Source: Hysterium pulicare CBS 123377 (taxonomy: Eukaryota; Ascomycota; Dothideomycetes; Hysteriales; Hysteriaceae). From it: a stretch of 64,000 bases of DNA. The stretch is taken from assembly GCA_000467715.1 (NCBI GenBank), contig AJFK01000171.1, positions 61,748-125,747 of the forward strand, read 5' to 3'. The notes below the pieces were generated by a model. That model was not told where the DNA came from. It did no database searches and saw nothing but the letters and a program-made list of their open reading frames with translations. The position numbers and the translations under genes were made by a program. Shown here piece by piece: positions 20,894 through 32,662 of this stretch. Position 1 is the stretch's first letter, and every line of letters begins with the position of its first letter.

Positions 20894-23800
20894 ATGAGTT
20901 TTATCAGCCGCTTCCTTGCATCAATCGTCTCAGGCCACCAGGAAACGAATCTGTCGCTGGCTGAAATCAATTTCGATTTCTCCCTCGTGAAAGCGAGTGT
21001 CCATGCTCCTTGAACACTTCTATCTACTAACACTCTCCTAGTTTGAAGCTCCACAGGAGTTTCACGGCCTCGGGGCTGTGCTCTCTCCTCGACGAAAGGC
21101 CGAGGCTGAAAAAGGAACATGCCACGTGACTGCCCGGAAACTTGGCGCCTTGTTTGAGGGCCTTATTCCAGGCACGCCCAACCTATTGGAAACATACGGG
21201 AATCGAGTTTCAGAAATCGCCGAACATCTTGACATAAAGGAGGTTCCGCCTCAAGTTTATGGCATATTCACCGACCAAGCTGGCGTTGACGGGACCAGCA
21301 TTTGGGCTGCCGCAACCTCGGGAAAGGGAGCGATTGCTGTTCATCTACTCGCGTGCATGTTGGCTCGCATGTGGTCGGCTGGTGAAGCAACAGCAATTTG
21401 GGTGGAATTGGTTGAAGAACGTAAACGTGAACTTGTCAACAAGGAGCCCTCTGACCCAGCTTATTTCTCGGCCTCCTCATTGCTTGCCTCGCAAATTCTT
21501 ATATCGGAAGTACAACTAGCTGAGTGGGATAATAGTGCCAGAGCTTGGCTGAGAGCTGCAGATGAAATCAAGCTCCTGCAACAAAAACAGCTATTGCTCT
21601 TGGTCAGAAATATCACGATTCCAGTGAACGGCGATGACCGAAATACGTATCGGAGTGTAATTCGTGCGTGGAAAATGGCACTACAGCTTATGGAAAAGAT
21701 CCTTTCGGGAGCTCCTCAGAATGTTCGCGATGGAGATCTTCTGCTTGCTCTGGCGAGCTGGCACATCTATCCAGACCTACATGTATGCGCTACACGAAGA
21801 GCTGACACTTGATCAACAATAAACGGGCAAGATCTGACTAGCATTTAGATTCTTGGAAACCAACCGACGCGGCAAAATGATGCGTTAGTCCCTCCTGGCG
21901 GCGTCCTCACAATTGGCCTGGAAAGCTCCCCAGCTCAAAGAGAAGAAGAAGGAGTTTTTTGGTCTCTTCCACTTGCACAGTATCGATTCTACGGGAGACC
22001 AATAATGTCGAAACGGTCTATCTGCATTGATTCCGAGAGATTTTCGCTGGATGACTTCCTCCAAGTTGCTTTAGGAAGTTTCCTAAGTAACTGGAAGGAT
22101 GCTGAATACAAAACCCTTGATCATGCTCGTGTTCTGGCTAGTCTGGGGATGTTTCTGGACACACTTCCGAGCGCTTCCAACCAAGAAGCCCCCGATTCTG
22201 GAGAGATAAGAGAGAATCACAGCAGCAATGAAGGCATTGACGTGCCTTTAGATCCGAGACCTAGTGGATCTTTCGGTTGGTTAGGGCTCCTTGCTTCCAC
22301 CGCTGAAAGTCTTTACACTTCCAGTGGCCTTCAGAAGGAAATATCTCTCAAACAAGTCAAACTTGGCCAGAGAAGAGGGAGGGCACTTCTCGGCAATCCG
22401 CCCCCAATGTTCGGCCTGACGGTTATGGCGACCTTTCTGGACTTACTGAAAGGTTCTGAAGAGAGGGTTACTGCTCTGCGTAGACTAGCGTCCCGTTTTG
22501 CTGAATGGTACCCTATAGAAAATAGGGATATTGTTATTTGGTACAGGGCCGACATCCCTAAGCTACCTAAAGGCATTGAGGACGAGGAAGGGTCGGGTAA
22601 CGCGTCGAGCAAGCCAAAAAAGAAATTGAAGAAGCTTAGAAAAGTCCGTTCGGAACCATTTCGTCCAATACCAGAAGCACCTCATTTGGGACAGTATGAT
22701 GAGGGCACCTATGAATTAGCTTCTGCTCTACCTTCGATCCACCGACCTGCAGATGAGAGTTTAGGTCGCTCGCAATGCCCATCGACAAGCCACGAACGCT
22801 GGATGCACTTGGAAAAGAAATCCGATACCAAAAGGGCCAGTATTTATACGGCTAACAATGGCGAGATATGCTATTCCATCGAACACTCTCCATATCAACT
22901 AGGTGCCTTCAAAGACCTGGTAACCTATAACGATACCTGTGGTATTTTGATCAACACAAGACCTATGAGAAGTAAGGACCTAATTGCTAATGATGAAGTT
23001 GTCACTCTTGAAGATGTTGAGTGGGCCATAGCATCTCAGGCCTTTGATCCGCAGAAGATTATCCAATACTGCGGTGGGCTTTCTACCTATGGCGAGGTTG
23101 GGACGTCTCTGAGGGCACTTGTCACGATTGCTGACACGTTGCGTAATACGTCGGGTTTGGCAATAGCGCCAAAAGTAATATCGTGGCCGTTGAGTAAAAA
23201 AAGGTGGTGTCAAAGTGCGATCGCGAACGAATCGGATAGCCCTATTTCAGAGGAGGAATCCTTGCCGGACGTTCCTCGCGGCCTCAAATCTTTCCGGCTT
23301 TCCAGAGGAGAGACTTTTGCCTTACTGGCTTTCTTGGAGTCCGGTGAGTTGGATCCTAACCCCGAAAACCTGAACTCTGTAATGGCAATGGCTTCTGGAG
23401 ACTCAATCTACGCCTCAGCCGCACTGCTCATGGATCCACTGGAGGGCGCGGCCGTCGATCCTTCCGCTGTCAAACGGATCAGGGGAAATGTCGGAAAGCC
23501 AGGCATCGCTATGCTGATTCCCCCTCCCGGCGACCCCTTAGTTAAGGAGCGAAACGAGGCCGATTGGAAACTTATAAACCATTCTCCTTTCAACGGCAAA
23601 CTAGAAGACTGCTTTAGCCGTACATCGCTTCATCTTTCCCTGACAAACTTCTGCCTTCCCATCGATACAAGCCATTATGGCCAAAGGTTTACGGAACTGT
23701 GCTTCTTAGAAGCTGCCGTATCTGTCCACGATAGAGGGAAATGGATCGCCGACTTGGATGTCCTCTCTTCATTGGCCAAGATTTCACTGGAAAGGCCTCA

Positions 23801-24083
23801 TGGCCATCGAATGCCTCTGGAGTGTGATCATTCCTCGGATGGAACATTTCCCTTCAAGGCAATTGCAGTGGACAACTGGGACGAATTTCTCGATAAGCCA
23901 ACGTCCTCGTTCATCTTCAGAGCACGGAATAATTGGCTCGCCCGTTTAGCGGCAACAGTCATAAGTCTACATCGAGGCGACCGCACTGTGGTTCTTCCTA
24001 GTGACGTGGATATATGCTGGCACTGCCTGAATAGTCTTTATGAGATGATGGGCTCCGAACAACACTTCGCTCTTATTTGTTAG
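20894..24083 (+). CDS. 1024-aa fungal orphan protein, unknown
   Basis: Three exons: 20894-20992, 21042-21782 and 21849-24083. Intron 1 can be spliced with a GC donor (AAA then GCGAGT) to give FDFSLVKFEAPQEF, or with a GTGAAA donor six bases earlier giving FDFSLFEAPQEF. The second intron (66 nt) joins WHIYPDLH to ILGNQPTRQNDALVPPGG. The protein is soluble-looking: no signal peptide, no membrane helix and no motif I recognise. A lysine-rich stretch near residue 540 (KPKKKLKKLRKVRSE) could be a nuclear signal. Several acidic serine-rich linkers separate apparently globular segments. I recall similar proteins only as hypothetical fungal entries, so no function is offered. Confidence 0.75.
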
Positions 24084-24563
24084 GGCTTCTTTCTTTCTTC
24101 CTAATGATTTCATGTCATCGACTTGGCTGGAAGGTTAGAGATTCGGGTTCTATAGATTCTCTTATGGAACTTTGCAAAGCGCTTTACATGTAATCAGTAG
24201 TGCATACCTGGATTTTCCGAATAGCGTATATTTTAGGGGAACATGAGAGAATGAAAACACTACATTATCGGCTCCCTTCATACGAGTCTTGGCAAAGCTT
24301 GACTATTTGTGAACAAGACCGCTGCGATACCATACGATATAGTTCTATGCTCTGTTCGGAGTGAAGCATTCACATGCACTCTTACCTAGCATCGACGTGT
24401 TCGACCACCATTCATCTAGGTCGGGTATTTCATCACGCTGTATGTAGAATGAGCAGCATAGTAATGAGACATCGGACGGTTCTAAATTATAGGGAATGAG
24501 TGTCCCATTGGGTTTCCGTAATACAGCTCATGCATATCTGATAAAGAGTGATATATTTCCGAC
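24084..24563. other. Convergent intergenic region
   Basis: About 480 AT-richer bases between the 3' ends of the orphan gene and the patatin gene. It should hold both transcription ends. No coding signal seen. Confidence 0.5.
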
Positions 24564-27500
24564 TTAAGGACCCCGCACTTCAAGTTTACTCCTCTCAAGG
24601 GCCGCAGTCAATTCATTCTCATCCGTCCCCGACAGTGTCCTAAACAACCTCTGCCTCTCCATGGCCTCCTTATGCTCTCTCAAACTGATTTCAATCGCTT
24701 GCGCCAACGACACTTCATCCTCATCCAAGTCTGGCATCGGTCCAGCAGGAAGTTCGAAGTTGACCTCTGGCGGTGGCGTCGGTGGTCCACGTACGACCAT
24801 GCCAACTCCCGTCCTTCTTGAAACCCAATCGCTGACATCGTTGGGTCCATTGGGATACTGTACCGGGGCTTCTACAGGTTGCGTTTGCGCTTCAATGTTG
24901 GAGTAGGAAGTCGATCTACTGGGAGGAGGGCTGTTGCTGGAGATGGAAAGTTGAGGTGACTTGTTGCCTGCCAGCCTGGCTAGGTTCTCCTGACTGCGAA
25001 GGGATTTTCGTTTGCCGAATAGACGAGGGTGAGTCTCGGGAGCATCTTCCTTGGATGCTAGAGATGTATAAGTTGTGTACGCAATACCGAAGTTAGGTGT
25101 GTTCACTTGCCTGAGCGTTGAAGACTCTCTTCGATCACGAGATCCCGTGGGAAACCGCTGATTGGATAGAGATTTTCACTTCTTCTTCCGTCTCCTAGTA
25201 AGCAAAGAGATATCGTCGTTGCGCCAAGCTGAGGTGATATTTTCACTTCCAATGTGCCCAAGTCGAAGGTCGCAGTCTGAATCATCGCCTCAACCGCCGC
25301 AGGCGTAATAACAACTTTGAATGTATAGTGACTATAGTTCTTTTCCTGCACCAAAAAGTAAGGTTGGAAAGAGGGTTCTTGCTGCTGTCTTAGGAAATCC
25401 CCAAGTTGACGGAGCTCGGAGGAACCATTGGGGAATCGACAACGTAGGTCACCTGTGCAGTGGATCAATACAAGTTTGACGATGTCAGGAGGATGCACTT
25501 ACCCATGCAAACCCAATAAAGTTCCATATCCTTTGGAGTCGAGCGCTTTTCGAAGTAGAAGGAGCTTGCGATAAGGCGATGAGCTACACGCGTTATCTTT
25601 GATTGATACCTGTTACGGAGAGTCTCCTTGACTTTTGTTTGGACGGGCTTGAACTTGGCTTTGTCGTCAAGTTTAGGTACCTGAAACCCCAGGTCGGGGT
25701 TAAATCGTTCGTACCGTCTTCCTTGGGTGGCCGCGCGTGAGCCCATAACTTCCTTGCGGAAGGTGTTCCAGATGCTTTCCGCATCGAGGATATTATCCAC
25801 CCTATTCATCATGACGTTGAGAAACTGGCCGACTTCACTCATCTTTGTCCAAATGCCAAGCCTGTTCTTATCGTTGACCTCCGGATTCACTGCTTCGTGA
25901 AGATTTTGCAGTGGTCGTTGGCGGCGAAGTCTTCGTGTAACTGAGCCGGCTGTTTGCTTCCCGTTATGTCCAGTCCCAAGAGATAAAATTATGTCAGGAT
26001 GCTGGTTATCAACATCCGGCCATATTAATTTGCGTTCATGGTTCGCCACATTTACCGGATTATTATGAAAAAGAGCGCCATCTACAAAACCCTGTTTGGT
26101 CTTGTCGTTCACGAAAGGTTTGAAGTAGGTTGGTGCAGCCGAAGTTGCACGGGCTCTGTATAACGCGATTAGCTAACTTGCCAATAATAGTTCAAGGGAT
26201 TGACGGTCTCATACACTTCCCATAGTTTCATTTCGTGAATTGGATTGTCTGGCCGGATCATTGAGTATGTGGCTAGCGGTGGTTAGTAAATGGTTTTTAC
26301 AACATCTACATCAACGACTCTTACGATAAGCTTCGATTGGGCGGTTATAGTTCGTGAAGATGACTGCACGGTCACCTGTATCAGTCGTGGCTGTAACCGC
26401 CACCTTGGTATGGTAGCTTGCGGCGCTCTCGTGTCGGCCTCCAAATAAGCGCTCGTTCTTGAAAACTTCTTTCAAAGACTCCGCCAGAGGACTTGTCCTG
26501 TAACGATTACCGATTCGCATTCCCGGCAGACGTTTTGTGAAAGCCTTGTCGACGAGCCGTTCAAACTTTTGAATGCAAGTCTCGACTCGCCAGTGTTCGA
26601 CACCTAAGCCTAGAGCTATGATCCCACCCGTACTATAATTAACTTGTCAACCAAACACATGAATAGGCCGAAGAAGAAGTAAGGTCGCACCTGGTCCCAA
26701 CGATCAAGTCGAAAAACTGCTGGATGGGAATCTTGTCTCCGAGAGCTCGTTCAATCTCTCTAAGAACTTCGAGTTCAACTATTCCACGCATGCCGCCGCT
26801 AACCCGATAATGAGCAATACGAACAGTGGAAGGATATAGAACTTGCTCACCCGTCCAAGCTCAACACACGAACGCCTGCCAGCTCCGGCTTCAGACGTAT
26901 GGTCCATTGAGCGGTCGACGCTGTCTCGAGTTCATGCAACGGACAAGCATCCATACAAATTAGCCCTCGATCAGTCCTACCGTAATCCTTTATACAGGGC
27001 GTACATAAAATGTGCCCGCAAGGCAGTGGATGCTCCGGTACTTCTCGAAGGCAGCAGAAGCAGGCTGAATGGCTTATGAACCGTTGAGCGCCTCCAACGC
27101 GGTGGTAAAATTGGTCCATGTTATGGCGATGTAGCCTAGGCACCACAGACTTTTCAGAAGCTTCTCCACTTCCGATACGTAAGTCGCCTTGGAGTGCTGC
27201 GACTCGACTCCGGAGTAAGTCAAACCATTCGACTTCAAAGCTTTCCCAAGAGAACGATGAGTGATAGCCGCCTTCCCCAATGATTTTGCCTTTCGCATTT
27301 TGGTGGCCTTTGGTGTGGCCTTCCTTGAAGTTACAACATTGACCGTATTTGTTTCGGAATCCACAGGGCCAGAACAAAGCGCAGAAGTCATCCAGAGCGC
27401 AGTCGCAATAATCCATGTAATACCGTTCCAGTAGCTGTTCAGCGGGTCCTGTTATCTTTCAGTAAAAGGATAGACGTTCAAAAGTCGGTCAGTAGTCTGT

Positions 27501-29474
27501 AGTCATAAGATCGATCACATGTGAGATGGGGAGGTATCGGCTTAATGCTACTGCTTCAAAAGAGAGGGTTGTTCATACCTTTCAAATCATGACGAACGCA
27601 ATCGAGCATAACACACGAAGCAACCATGACACTTAGTTCTTGAAAAAGTCTCTGAGGCTCAGAGAACTGTTTGGTGTCTCGCATAGCTACTGCAAGCTTA
27701 AGGATGTTCCCCCCGAAATCCAAGGGTATCGGGTTGTTCTTGAAAGCGACGTCCATAAAATTAAATGGCGTGTCTAGATTCTGAGAAAAATGATCGAATG
27801 CGGATTGCAAATAAGTGTGGAGCTCCTCTGAATTGGACAGCATACGAGCCCTCCTTTTCATGTAGTTGGATATTTCACACTTCTTGGTTATCACTCGGTG
27901 TAGCTTTTCAACCTGCTCATCAATAAGCATATAGCGGCCTTTGGTCGGAATTCGAACAACAGTGATCGAAGAGTAGTAGCATTCGAGCAAATCTCGCATC
28001 GTTTCGATTCGTTTACCCCGATCAATCCAGGTTTCCGCATAATGACGGTACCTATGGTCTCTGTCAATGGCTTTTGCAACACTGGACAAGAGAGTTCTTG
28101 TCGCATGCTCGACGTCCCATTCTTTCTGGTCGATAGTACTATCTGTAGCGTTGAGAACGATTATTGCATGGGGTAGCGTTGGTTGATTCAGAGACTTTTC
28201 CACTGATGTGTGTGCCCATCCCAATAGTTTCGACAACACGGAAGATTCGAAAACCCTTATGATATAGATTAGTCAGGGTTCGTAGCCTTATTACTGCGCA
28301 ATTTTATCTCGAGCACTATATCACAGTGTTTCTAGGACATGTGCTAGGTGCTGGTTGTCCAAAGACTTACTTGGGATTCCTCAAGACGAAGACGATCACG
28401 TCAGAAAAAGTGTATAACAACCTAGGATATAACTCCGTCACAGCATATTGTCGTTTCTGAGTATCTGGAGAGCTGACAGATGAAAGTCTATTAGCCACGA
28501 GTATCCGTATGATAAGAAAGAAGGTTTTCGTACTTTGCCCAAGTAATATTTCGTTGCGTGCCTCGGGCAAGCTTGCGAAGCTTTCTATGGTGTCCAGACT
28601 CCGACGAGGCGTTCTCTGGAAACTTCTTGGACTTAGCTGGCTCAGACGTCAAATGCCTTGACGCTATTGGAAGTGTTTCACCTCCTTCGAGACCTTCGCA
28701 ATCTGCGTACAGCATCGGAAGTGGTCCAAAATATGTGCCGGGGTCAGAGTATAGATGCACATCACCAGAAGTTGGTACATTATCGTAGGTCATGCTTCCT
28801 ACAACTGGTGAAGGAAACGCGGCTTCCGAGCCTAAATTTGCCTTGTTTTCCTGTTGGTCAATGAGCATCTTCACGATAGTGCTCTTGCCTGCTCCGGTCT
28901 GCCCAATGAATGACACAAGTTGAGGGTATCTCGTGTTATATGCTTCGCCGGAACTGTTCGCCATGATCGTAGCATATCTGCCATAATCTTGGAAGACCGG
29001 CATACCCGCCGCATCTCGACCAGTTCCAAACCACGTGGTATCTTCATCCTCGATATGTAACGACTGCTGGGTTTGCGGGTCGGCCGGGGGCGTGAGAATG
29101 TCTCGTAATCTATTAACAATTCGTGGATCGGCCTTTTCATGAGGTAGGCCATCCGGCCCAGTCTTCCCTGGTTTATGCGGCCTTTGTTTGTCCCAACAAG
29201 GGCTACAGAACACAGCATCACAATGGACGCAATGAAACGTAGGATCTTCTGACTCGTCACATTCCTCGCAAGGCTTGAAGACTGGTTTCGCCCTGGCAAG
29301 ACGAAGAGTTGGTGCCGGCAGCTCATGTACTTGCGAGGAAGGTGGAAGATCTCTTGGACTCCTGGAAGTCCGAGTAGGGTTTGGCATATCGGAGATAGAT
29401 CTAGCTCGAAAACGGGGTGAACTTGCTTGACTTTCGCCGTGACTGCCTCGGAACGGGGATGCGTGACGTTCCAT
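24564..29474 (-). CDS. Multidomain zinc finger-GTPase-RING-patatin-UIM protein
   Basis: Ten exons: 29474-28534, 28472-28371, 28255-27579, 27448-26851, 26798-26691, 26632-26325, 26272-26215, 26155-25503, 25452-25111 and 25057-24564; 1426 aa, all phases consistent. Order of modules: a disordered Ser/Pro/Arg tail (1-60); a Cys/His zinc cluster (69-100) of B-box or ZZ type; a P-loop GTPase with GQTGAGKST (191-199), DCEG (258-261) and a NATD G4-like motif (about 383-386); a RING-like cluster (703-743) with CGHILCTPC; a patatin phospholipase with DGGGMRG (772-778), GTSTG (catalytic Ser809) and DGA (956-958); and a C-tail with two UIM-like helices (about 1374-1391 and 1408-1422). Patatins hydrolyse acyl lipids with a Ser-Asp dyad; all its key residues are present. 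The last intron is GC-AG. I infer an immune- or stress-type switch that couples GTP and ubiquitin sensing to lipid cleavage. Confidence 0.85.
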
Positions 29475-30766
29475 TCGAATGCTCTGAGCAATACCTCTCT
29501 AAGGGAGGAGAACTGTTAGATCATGGAGTGATATAGTTCCTTAGCTAGCTCGGAGGGAGGACTTCAGCTGAATAGTGGACCACTTCACGCTGGTGAGGGG
29601 TAATAAGGGGATGCATGCTGGACGGGAACTGGGATACTATCTTCAGCCTCACATCCCGTCCGGTCCAATTGAATTCAATCTCGCCCTTCGTACGCAAGTT
29701 TTGGGCGGTGGCCCCATCTTGGCGGCCTCAGCCTTGCAGCAAGGCTGTTCGACTTAAATCCCAAATGAAACTCAGCTGAGGTTCTGATACATTTAGTCCA
29801 ACCAATTCATGCTCTGCAAGTTGTCTAGACGAGGGGCTTTTGGCAAGGAAAACAAAACATAGTGCTGCGAGTCTGTAATGCGGAGTGGAGCACGCACAGC
29901 AAGCCAGTACGACAAGGTCACGAAGAGATGGTCGGCGCAGATGTCCCAGAAAATACCTCAAGAAGCCACAATAGAGTCTCCGCTTCAAGTAATGATAAGC
30001 AGGTAGAATGTAGTGAAATCAGGCTGAGAACAGGTCGAGGCCATTTGGCCCCCACCCCTTTCGCCAGGCTCGCATTCAGTCTTTGCCAAACAAGCCCCTT
30101 AAGTTCAGCATGATGCTGCCTTGATTGTGTATCACAAGTCAGAGTCCCTCGTCTCCGCGGTGAGTTGGCTCTGACGATGTCATACAGAATGTTTAATCCG
30201 AGAAACATCGGATGAGGCAAGCGTTCGAAAACCGAGTATTCTGGGTATATAGGTAGAATGCGATGGCAAACGACATCCTTGTGATGCTAAAGAAGTGTCA
30301 GCAATATTGACGGGGCCGCAACTTTCTGCCGAGACTATCCTCGTCGCTCGGTAGGTCTGGCGTGATTGTTCATGAAATGGGCGCATGGTGCTAGAAAGGT
30401 GCAGAAATTAATGGCGGATGGTCAAAGCTCGAACTATGGTTATTAAGCCATTTGTCAACACACCTCTTTATGTAGCTTGCACGTGAGTCGAGACAGCCGA
30501 ACTCCTGTAAGTTTCTTAGACAGATTGGCTGAGGGGGTCGAGCTTTTCTAGGACTTCCTCAAATGTCTGTCACGTCTAAGGATGATTGACGAATCGTTAT
30601 TTCAGTCTTTATCACGTGAGGAATTAATATATTGACAGACTGCCCGAAGCCTTGCTGTCTATGTACGAACATATACCGAAAAGCCCTCTGTGTATCCATT
30701 CCTTCCTGTAGTACTCCCAAAAAAACAAAAACTTAACTCCGTTACGCAGCACCAAATCAGAAAAAG
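29475..30766. other. Intergenic region
   Basis: About 1.3 kb upstream of the patatin gene and downstream of the GMC gene. It holds the patatin promoter. Small frames on both strands lack any feature; no repeat seen. Confidence 0.5.
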
Positions 30767-32662
30767 TCAAAGCCTCCTCTTCTTCCCCTGCCACTCCCCG
30801 ACAATCATCTCCGCCGCCCTCTCTGCAATCCCATAAACAACAGTCTGAATATGCGCACTCGGCAAAATGGGCATAACACTAGCATCCACGATCCTCAACC
30901 CTTTGACCCCGTAAACCTTCAACTCGGGATCCACAACGCCCCCATCCTTCTCTGGCCTCAGAGCGCACGTCCCCACCGGGTGATAAATCGTCAAAATCGT
31001 ACTCTTCGCAAAAGCCTCCCACTGCGCATCCGTCTGCGTCGCGTTTCCCGGCTCATACTCCATGGTCCAGACGTCCGACATAGGCGCCGTGTTTGCGATC
31101 TTTCGCATGAATTTCGTGGCGGTCACGGCGGCGGCGAGGTCGTAGGGGTGGGAGAGGTATTTCGGGTCGATGACGGGTTTTGCGGCAAGGGAGGTGGTGT
31201 TTATGTGGACGTTTCCGCGGCTGAGAGGGTGCTGGATGGAGGATATTAGGGTAAAGAATTCTGCGCCGTACAGGGTCGAGTTGGGTAATGGGTAGCCTTT
31301 TACGCCTGTGTAGCCGTCTGAGAAGATGATTTCGAGTTGGGGCACGGTCATGCTGGCGGGTGGGGAGAGGTAGGAGATTTTGGTCTTGTCGACGGCTGAG
31401 GTGTCGGTGTTGTCTTGGGTTGCGAGTGTCGTGAGGGTTGAGGATGTTGAATTGGAGAGAGTGGACCAGTTCATGTAGGCATATCCGCTGCCGGTGTAGT
31501 CCCATTCAGACGGCTTACTCATGTTGTAAAGAGCGAGTTGCATTTGAGCATAAGAGACATTGAACCGGAGGATATCGAAGGAGAGGTAGTCCGGTTTGAG
31601 TTGATAGGAGTTCTGAATACGAATATGGTCTTGGAGGTTCTCGCCGACGCCAGGTAGATCATGGATGACCTTGATACCAAGGCCTGTAAGCCTTGTCTTG
31701 TTCCCAATACCGGACAGTTCGAGGAGGCCTGGGGATTGGAACGAGCCGGTGGAGAGAATGACCTCCTTATTTGCTGAGATAATGGTGCCGTTCTCCAAAG
31801 TAACGCCGCTAGTAGTATTACCCAAAAAGTTAATCTTTGCTACACGAGTATCCGTTATCAGCTCAAGGTTCGCGCTAGCTAGGTTTAGGTACTCTGGACT
31901 ATAAGATCGAGTGTAGTTGCTCGCTCGAATGTTGCTGGGTTGTCGCATGACGCCAATAGGATGCCCGTCCAAAGATTCGTTATTGTAGGGCAACCCAAGT
32001 TTGTTCATTGTAGGTATCCAGGTCAGTTGTTGCTTCGGCAGAATCCTGTTGATCAACGTTTGGATAGGTCCAGTATGTCCAACTCCTTGGGTTCCATACT
32101 CAGGCGATGGTAAAAATGTCTCGCACTTGAGCATAGCAGGATACAGGTTGGCCCAGTTCCATCCCGGGTTCCCCAATTTCTCCCAAGCATCCAGTTCAAT
32201 TGCGGTAGTACGATCCCATGTCATGAGATTGAGAGCCGAACTGCCTCCAAGCACCTTGCCACGGCTTTGGGCGAGAACTCGATTGTTGACATTCGTCTGG
32301 GGGATGGTGGTGAAATTCCAGTCATATTTGGTCCCTAAGGTAGAGCCCTTTTTGCCAGGAATGTAGATGTTTGGTTCATTGCGACCATCCGGACCTGCTT
32401 CAAGGAGAAGTACAGTACTGTTGGGCAAGCCTTGACTGATGCGAGAAGCGACTGCTAAACCCGCGGTCCCTCCACCAATTACGATCTATGGCATGCCGTT
32501 AGGATTGCGGGGTAATTGAGAGGCATATGCTGTTTTGAGTTGACGTACAAAGTCATAAGCTTTTCCCTTGTCATGCGCATCGCGTTTGGTAGGGCCAGGG
32601 GCTGCATTGGCGAGTCCCAGAAACGTCACCAAGATAAGCAATCCACACCAGAGGGTCTTCAT
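30767..32662 (-). CDS. Secreted GMC oxidoreductase
   Basis: Two exons, 32662-32549 and 32485-30767, with a 63-nt intron; 610 aa. The signal peptide is MKTLWCGLLILVTFLGLANA. I use the ATG at 32662 rather than one 24 bases upstream because it opens on the signal peptide. The intron restores YDFIVIGGGTAGLAVASRI, the FAD-binding Rossmann motif. GMC signature 1 is GKVLGGSSALNLMTWDR and signature 2 is GSFQSPGLLELSGIG. The catalytic histidine region is IYHPVGTCAL with a second active-site region SAHIQTVVYG. Many N-glycosylation sequons fit secretion. GMC enzymes of this group oxidise alcohols or sugars, some making H2O2 for lignocellulose attack. The substrate is not readable from the sequence. Confidence 0.9.

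Noticed and set aside
24564-25106. Separate 180-aa gene starting at MNTPNFGIAY
   Set aside because: Its first 16 codons are the read-through of the GC-AG intron 25110-25058; the rest is the last exon of the patatin gene.
26847-28239. Two or three separate genes (GTPase-like, RING-like, patatin-like)
   Set aside because: Exon phases join all pieces into one frame, and intervening AG/GT signals fit introns of 52-130 nt.
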